Shown here: positions 5,824 to 8,068 of the stretch, piece after piece
Layout: every line of letters begins with the position of its first letter
Numbering within the stretch: the stretch's first letter is position 1
Source of the DNA: an uncultured Bacillaceae bacterium
GTDB lineage: Bacteria; Bacillota; Bacilli; Bacillales; Alkalibacillaceae
Assembly: GCA_937958375.1 (NCBI GenBank)
Contig: CALGNY010000162.1
Coordinates: 1-8,068 of the forward strand
Direction of reading: 5' to 3'
DNA length: 8,068 bases
Notes under the pieces: model-generated
What the model was told of the DNA's origin: nothing
The model's database searches: none
Seen by the model: only the letters and a program-made list of their open reading frames with translations
Translations under genes and position numbers: made by a program

Positions 5824-7146
5824 GTGAAAAAATATTTTCGTTTTGAGGAATTAGGTACGAACTATCGTACAGAATCCGTTGCTGGACTAACGACGTTTCT
5901 GGCGATGGCATATATCCTGTTCGTTAACCCTGCCGTCCTTAGTTTAAGCGACGTGGAAGGGGTCGAAGGGATGGACCCAGATGCCGTTTTCGTAGCGACG
6001 GCACTAGCCGGTGCAATCGGTACGTTGATTATGGGGCTACTTGCGAAGTATCCGATCGCATTGGCGCCGGGTATGGGTCTGAATGCTTTCTTCGCTTATA
6101 GTGTTGTTCTTGGTATGGGAATCCCTTGGGAAACAGCTTTGGCGGGTGTCTTGGCTTCCGGACTCATTTTTATTGTTTTGACACTGACGGGAATTCGCCA
6201 AAAAGTGATCGATGCCATTCCGAATAACTTGAAATTGGCCGTCGGTGCTGGGATTGGTCTGTTCATCGCATTTATCGGATTGCAAAATGTCGGACTGATC
6301 CAAGCCGATGAAGCAACATTAGTTGCGTTGGGTGATCTCACGGATCCTGGTATCCTATTGACGATCTTCGGTGTGTTCGTCACGGTTATTTTATTGGCTG
6401 CAGGACTTAAAGGCGGCGTATTTTACGGAATGATCATCACAGCAATCGCGGGAATGATTGTTGGCTTGATTACGGTTCCGACAGGTGTAAACGATGTTGT
6501 CGGCAGCGTTCCAAGCTTGGCACCTACATTCGGTGCAGCCATTACGCATTTTGGTGAAATTTTCACATTAGATATGTTGGTTGTCATTTTAACCTTCTTG
6601 TTCGTCGACTTTTTCGATACGGCAGGTACGCTTGTGGCCGTTGCGACGCAAGGTGGTTTGATGAAAGACGGCAAACTGCCACGTGCCGGTAAAGCCCTTT
6701 TTGCAGACTCGGCTGCTACCGTCAGTGGAGCGGTTCTCGGAACATCTACGACAACTTCTTTCGTCGAATCCACAACAGGTGTAGGAGCTGGAGGACGAAC
6801 TGGTTTTGCGTCTATCGTGACAGCGGGTCTATTCTTGCTGGCCCTGTTTTTCTCACCATTATTAAGCGTCGTAACGACAGAAGTCACTGCACCAGCCTTG
6901 ATCATCGTAGGTGTGTTGATGGTTGCGAACCTACGCCAAATCGAATGGGACAAATTCGAAATCGCCGTTCCGGCATTCTTGACGATTTTGATGATGCCAT
7001 TGACCAACAGTATCGCGACTGGGATTGCAATTGGCTTTATCTTCTATCCGATTACGATGCTGGTGAAAGGCCGATATAAAGAAATCCATCCGTTGATGTA
7101 TGTATTAGGCGTTATATTCGTCCTCTACTTCATATTCTTAAATTAA
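5824..7146 (+). CDS. pbuG: Hypoxanthine/guanine permease, NCS2 (AzgA-like) family
   Basis: A 440-residue inner-membrane purine importer, the same length as B. subtilis PbuG as I recall it. It starts at GTG 5824, with GAGGGGG (5809-5815) 8 bases upstream. The N-terminus shows the family opening FRFEELGTNYRTES followed by the first helix with TTFLAMAYILFVNP (23-36). Further signatures: APGMGLNAFFAYSVV (81-95), FVDFFDTAGTLVAVA (260-274) with the substrate-region Asp/Thr residues, ADSAATVSGAVLGTST (294-309), and SFVESTTGVGAGGRTG (312-327). About 12 to 14 hydrophobic helices are spread over the chain. NCS2 permeases of this branch import hypoxanthine and guanine by proton symport. The guanine riboswitch upstream supports that substrate and implies repression by abundant purine. 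It forms its own transcription unit, closed by a strong terminator 16 bases after the stop. Confidence 0.95.
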   Translation: MKKYFRFEELGTNYRTESVAGLTTFLAMAYILFVNPAVLSLSDVEGVEGMDPDAVFVATALAGAIGTLIMGLLAKYPIALAPGMGLNAFFAYSVVLGMGIPWETALAGVLASGLIFIVLTLTGIRQKVIDAIPNNLKLAVGAGIGLFIAFIGLQNVGLIQADEATLVALGDLTDPGILLTIFGVFVTVILLAAGLKGGVFYGMIITAIAGMIVGLITVPTGVNDVVGSVPSLAPTFGAAITHFGEIFTLDMLVVILTFLFVDFFDTAGTLVAVATQGGLMKDGKLPRAGKALFADSAATVSGAVLGTSTTTSFVESTTGVGAGGRTGFASIVTAGLFLLALFFSPLLSVVTTEVTAPALIIVGVLMVANLRQIEWDKFEIAVPAFLTILMMPLTNSIATGIAIGFIFYPITMLVKGRYKEIHPLMYVLGVIFVLYFIFLN

Positions 7147-7161
7147 GGGACTTTCAATCTG

Positions 7162-7206
7162 AAATCTCCACCGACTCGTTCATGTACAGTTGGTGGGGAT
7201 TTTTTA
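7162..7206 (+). terminator. Rho-independent terminator of pbuG
   Basis: A 15-base-pair stem of 7162-7176 (AAATCTCCACCGACT) and 7188-7202 (AGTTGGTGGGGATTT) with two G-U pairs and an 11-base loop, with a run of six T at 7200-7205. It lies 16 bases after the pbuG stop. Confidence 0.9.
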
Positions 7207-7250
7207 TTCTCATCTTTCTTCTTACTACAAACGATGGAGGATTTTTTTGA

Positions 7251-7279
7251 TTGACCCACCACTCAATTGGTATTAAAAT
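7251..7279 (+). promoter_or_regulatory. Candidate upstream promoter of yebE (P1)
   Basis: TTGACC (7251-7256) and TAAAAT (7274-7279) are 17 bases apart, 4 to 5 of 6 and 5 of 6 matches to the SigA consensus. Transcription would begin near 7286, giving a leader of about 95 bases that includes both inverted repeats found before yebE. Confidence 0.55.
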
Positions 7280-7288
7280 ACATAGGAA

Positions 7289-7316
7289 TTGAAGCAAGCT
7301 GTCGATCGAATATAAT
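7289..7316 (+). promoter_or_regulatory. Candidate downstream promoter of yebE (P2)
   Basis: TTGAAG (7289-7294) and a perfect TATAAT (7311-7316) are 16 bases apart. The start would fall near 7323. The -10 box is overlapped by the left arm of the inverted repeat 7302-7336, so this promoter, if used, could be under the control of a protein binding that repeat. Confidence 0.5.
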
Positions 7317-7336
7317 GGCTTAGCATATTCAATCGA
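7302..7336. repeat. Inverted repeat over the yebE P2 promoter, operator-like
   Basis: TCGATCGAATAT (7302-7313) and ATATTCAATCGA (7325-7336) are reverse complements with a single mismatch, separated by 11 bases. There is no T tract, so it is not a terminator. Its position over the -10 box and start of P2 is that of an operator; in a transcript from P1 it would instead be a hairpin in the leader. The regulator is not known. Confidence 0.6.
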
Positions 7337-7342
7337 GGGAAG

Positions 7343-7360
7343 ACTTACACTAAAGTAAGT
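7343..7360. repeat. Short inverted repeat before the yebE ribosome binding site
   Basis: ACTTAC (7343-7348) and GTAAGT (7355-7360) form a perfect 6-base-pair hairpin with a 6-base loop, ending 7 bases before AGAGGGG (7368-7374). It could affect translation start, but short A/T-rich repeats also arise by chance. Confidence 0.35.
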
Positions 7361-7381
7361 TCATTCGAGAGGGGAAATCCA

Positions 7382-7948
7382 TTGTTAGAAACAGGTTTTA
7401 TAATGGTCGCGATTATATTCGTCGTTAATATCGTTTATGTATCCTTATTGACCGTGCGAATGATTTTCACGTTAAAGGGAAAAAAATATATTGCAGCCAG
7501 TGTCGGTGTGTTTGAAATCACCGTCTATGTCGTCGGACTGGGTTTGGTGCTGGATAATCTCGGCGAAATCCAGAACGTAGTTGCTTATGCCTTAGGTTAT
7601 GGTCTTGGTGTAATCACAGGCATGAAAATCGAAGAGAAATTGGCGATCGGGTACATTACCGTCAATGTCATATCATCCAATCCCGATATCCCATTCACAC
7701 GGAAGCTTCGTGCCAAAGGATATGGTGTGACGAGCTGGTATGCCTATGGGATGGATGGCGACCGGCTGGCGCTCCAAGTGCTGACACCCCGGAAATATGA
7801 ATTGATGCTGTACAAAGCGATTAAAGAGATTGACCCAAAAGCCTTTATCATCGCTTATGAACCACGGCAAATTCATGGTGGTTTCTGGGTGAAGAAGGTA
7901 AAGAGAGGCCGATTGAAAGATGAGGAAGAAAAAATACAGAGTCAGTGA
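7382..7948 (+). CDS. yebE: UPF0316 membrane protein, YebE-like (DUF5698/DUF2179)
   Basis: A 188-residue protein, full length for this family. It starts at TTG 7382, with AGAGGGG (7368-7374) 7 bases upstream; no ATG near the start keeps the first helix whole. Three membrane helices at about 4-23, 36-57 and 64-81 form the DUF5698 part. The soluble C-terminal half is the DUF2179 domain: the segment G90-YITVNVISSNPD, the R107-to-Y117 stretch KLRAKGYGVTSWYAYGMDG (108-126), then LTPRKYELMLYKAIKEIDPKAF and a basic end IHGGFWVKKVKRGR (164-177). DUF2179 domains resemble small ligand-binding or protein-contact modules fused to membrane proteins; the function of YebE is not established. In B. subtilis it lies in the same pbuG neighbourhood. 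Here it has its own promoters, separated from pbuG by a terminator, so it is probably expressed independently. Confidence 0.93.
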   Translation: MLETGFIMVAIIFVVNIVYVSLLTVRMIFTLKGKKYIAASVGVFEITVYVVGLGLVLDNLGEIQNVVAYALGYGLGVITGMKIEEKLAIGYITVNVISSNPDIPFTRKLRAKGYGVTSWYAYGMDGDRLALQVLTPRKYELMLYKAIKEIDPKAFIIAYEPRQIHGGFWVKKVKRGRLKDEEEKIQSQ

Positions 7949-7969
7949 TGGGTGTGGGGTAGCGAGCGG

Positions 7970-8013
7970 TTATTTTATCGAACTCAACGCAGAGCCCGAG
8001 TTCGATGAAATAA
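7970..8013. repeat. Long inverted repeat after yebE, possible terminator
   Basis: TTATTTTATCGAACTC (7970-7985) and GAGTTCGATGAAATAA (7998-8013) pair over 16 positions with one G-U, around a 12-base loop. It starts 21 bases after the yebE stop. The following bases, ATTAGTTTTATTT, are T-rich but broken, so it may terminate yebE only imperfectly. The lower arm overlaps a second possible hairpin, AAATAAA (8008-8014) with TTTATTT (8020-8026). Confidence 0.6.
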
Positions 8014-8067
8014 ATTAGTTTTATTTGACCAAACTTACCGTAAAGCATCATTTTGATGAAATAAATT
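8004..8067. repeat. Pair of 13-base direct repeats
   Basis: GATGAAATAAATT occurs at 8004-8016 and again at 8055-8067, 51 bases apart. Both copies follow or form part of an inverted repeat: the first ends the 7970-8013 stem, the second overlaps CATCA (8046-8050)/TGATG (8054-8058). The window ends one base later, so more copies could follow. Bases 7949-8068 contain no gene that I can support. Confidence 0.5.
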
Positions 8068-8068
8068 G

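Noticed and set aside
5664..5846. Plus-strand open frame of 60 codons between riboswitch and pbuG
   Set aside because: It crosses the riboswitch terminator and runs into pbuG in another frame. It has a GAAGGAG-like sequence nearby but no good start spacing, and the region is explained by the expression platform.
6423..7007. Minus-strand open frame of 194 codons inside pbuG
   Set aside because: It is antisense to conserved NCS2 motifs, has no ribosome binding site and its Thr/Val/Ala/Pro-rich translation is the usual shadow of a hydrophobic membrane protein.
1..8068. CRISPR array, transposase, prophage, tRNA or rRNA
   Set aside because: No regularly spaced repeats, no transposase or integrase domains and no tRNA or rRNA motifs were seen on either strand.

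Overview
The window looks like chromosome of a low-to-moderate GC Firmicute of the family Bacillaceae, probably a marine, halophilic or alkaliphilic member. Three things point there: strong AGGAGG-type ribosome binding sites with some GTG and TTG starts, a gene order that resembles the Bacillus subtilis yeaC-yeaD-yebA-(guaA)-pbuG-(yebC-yebD)-yebE neighbourhood, and a structured intergenic repeat at the left edge of a kind I remember from halophilic and alkaliphilic Bacillaceae. The species cannot be fixed from the sequence alone.

Left part (1-743): bases 1 to about 107 hold part of a palindromic intergenic repeat cut by the window edge. Two small genes follow on the minus strand: a 70-residue Cys/His-rich protein (166-378) and a 77-residue, extremely charged, probably disordered protein (510-743). 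A strong rho-independent terminator (472-506) separates them.

Central operon (1029-5447, plus strand): a MoxR-type AAA+ ATPase (yeaC), a membrane-anchored DUF58 protein (yeaD) and a multi-pass membrane transglutaminase-like protein (yebA). They are packed with a 4-base gap and a 1-base stop/start overlap and are almost certainly co-transcribed. MoxR-DUF58-transglutaminase is a recurrent trio; the ATPase is thought to remodel or activate the membrane partners at the cell envelope, but the substrate is not known.

Purine part (5448-7206): a promoter, a guanine-class purine riboswitch with a terminator-type expression platform, and pbuG, a hypoxanthine/guanine permease of the NCS2/AzgA family, closed by a strong terminator. 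High cellular guanine or hypoxanthine should terminate the leader and shut the importer off. The guaA gene that sits between yebA and pbuG in B. subtilis is absent.

Right part (7207-8068): yebE, a three-helix membrane protein of the UPF0316 (DUF5698/DUF2179) family, preceded by two candidate promoters and two inverted repeats, and followed by a long inverted repeat and a 13-base direct repeat with no gene visible to the window end. yebC and yebD are also absent between pbuG and yebE.

I see no phage, CRISPR, toxin-antitoxin, tRNA or rRNA feature and no clearly new multi-gene system. The most interesting unexplained items are the inverted repeat over a yebE promoter, the repeats at both edges and the two small minus-strand genes.
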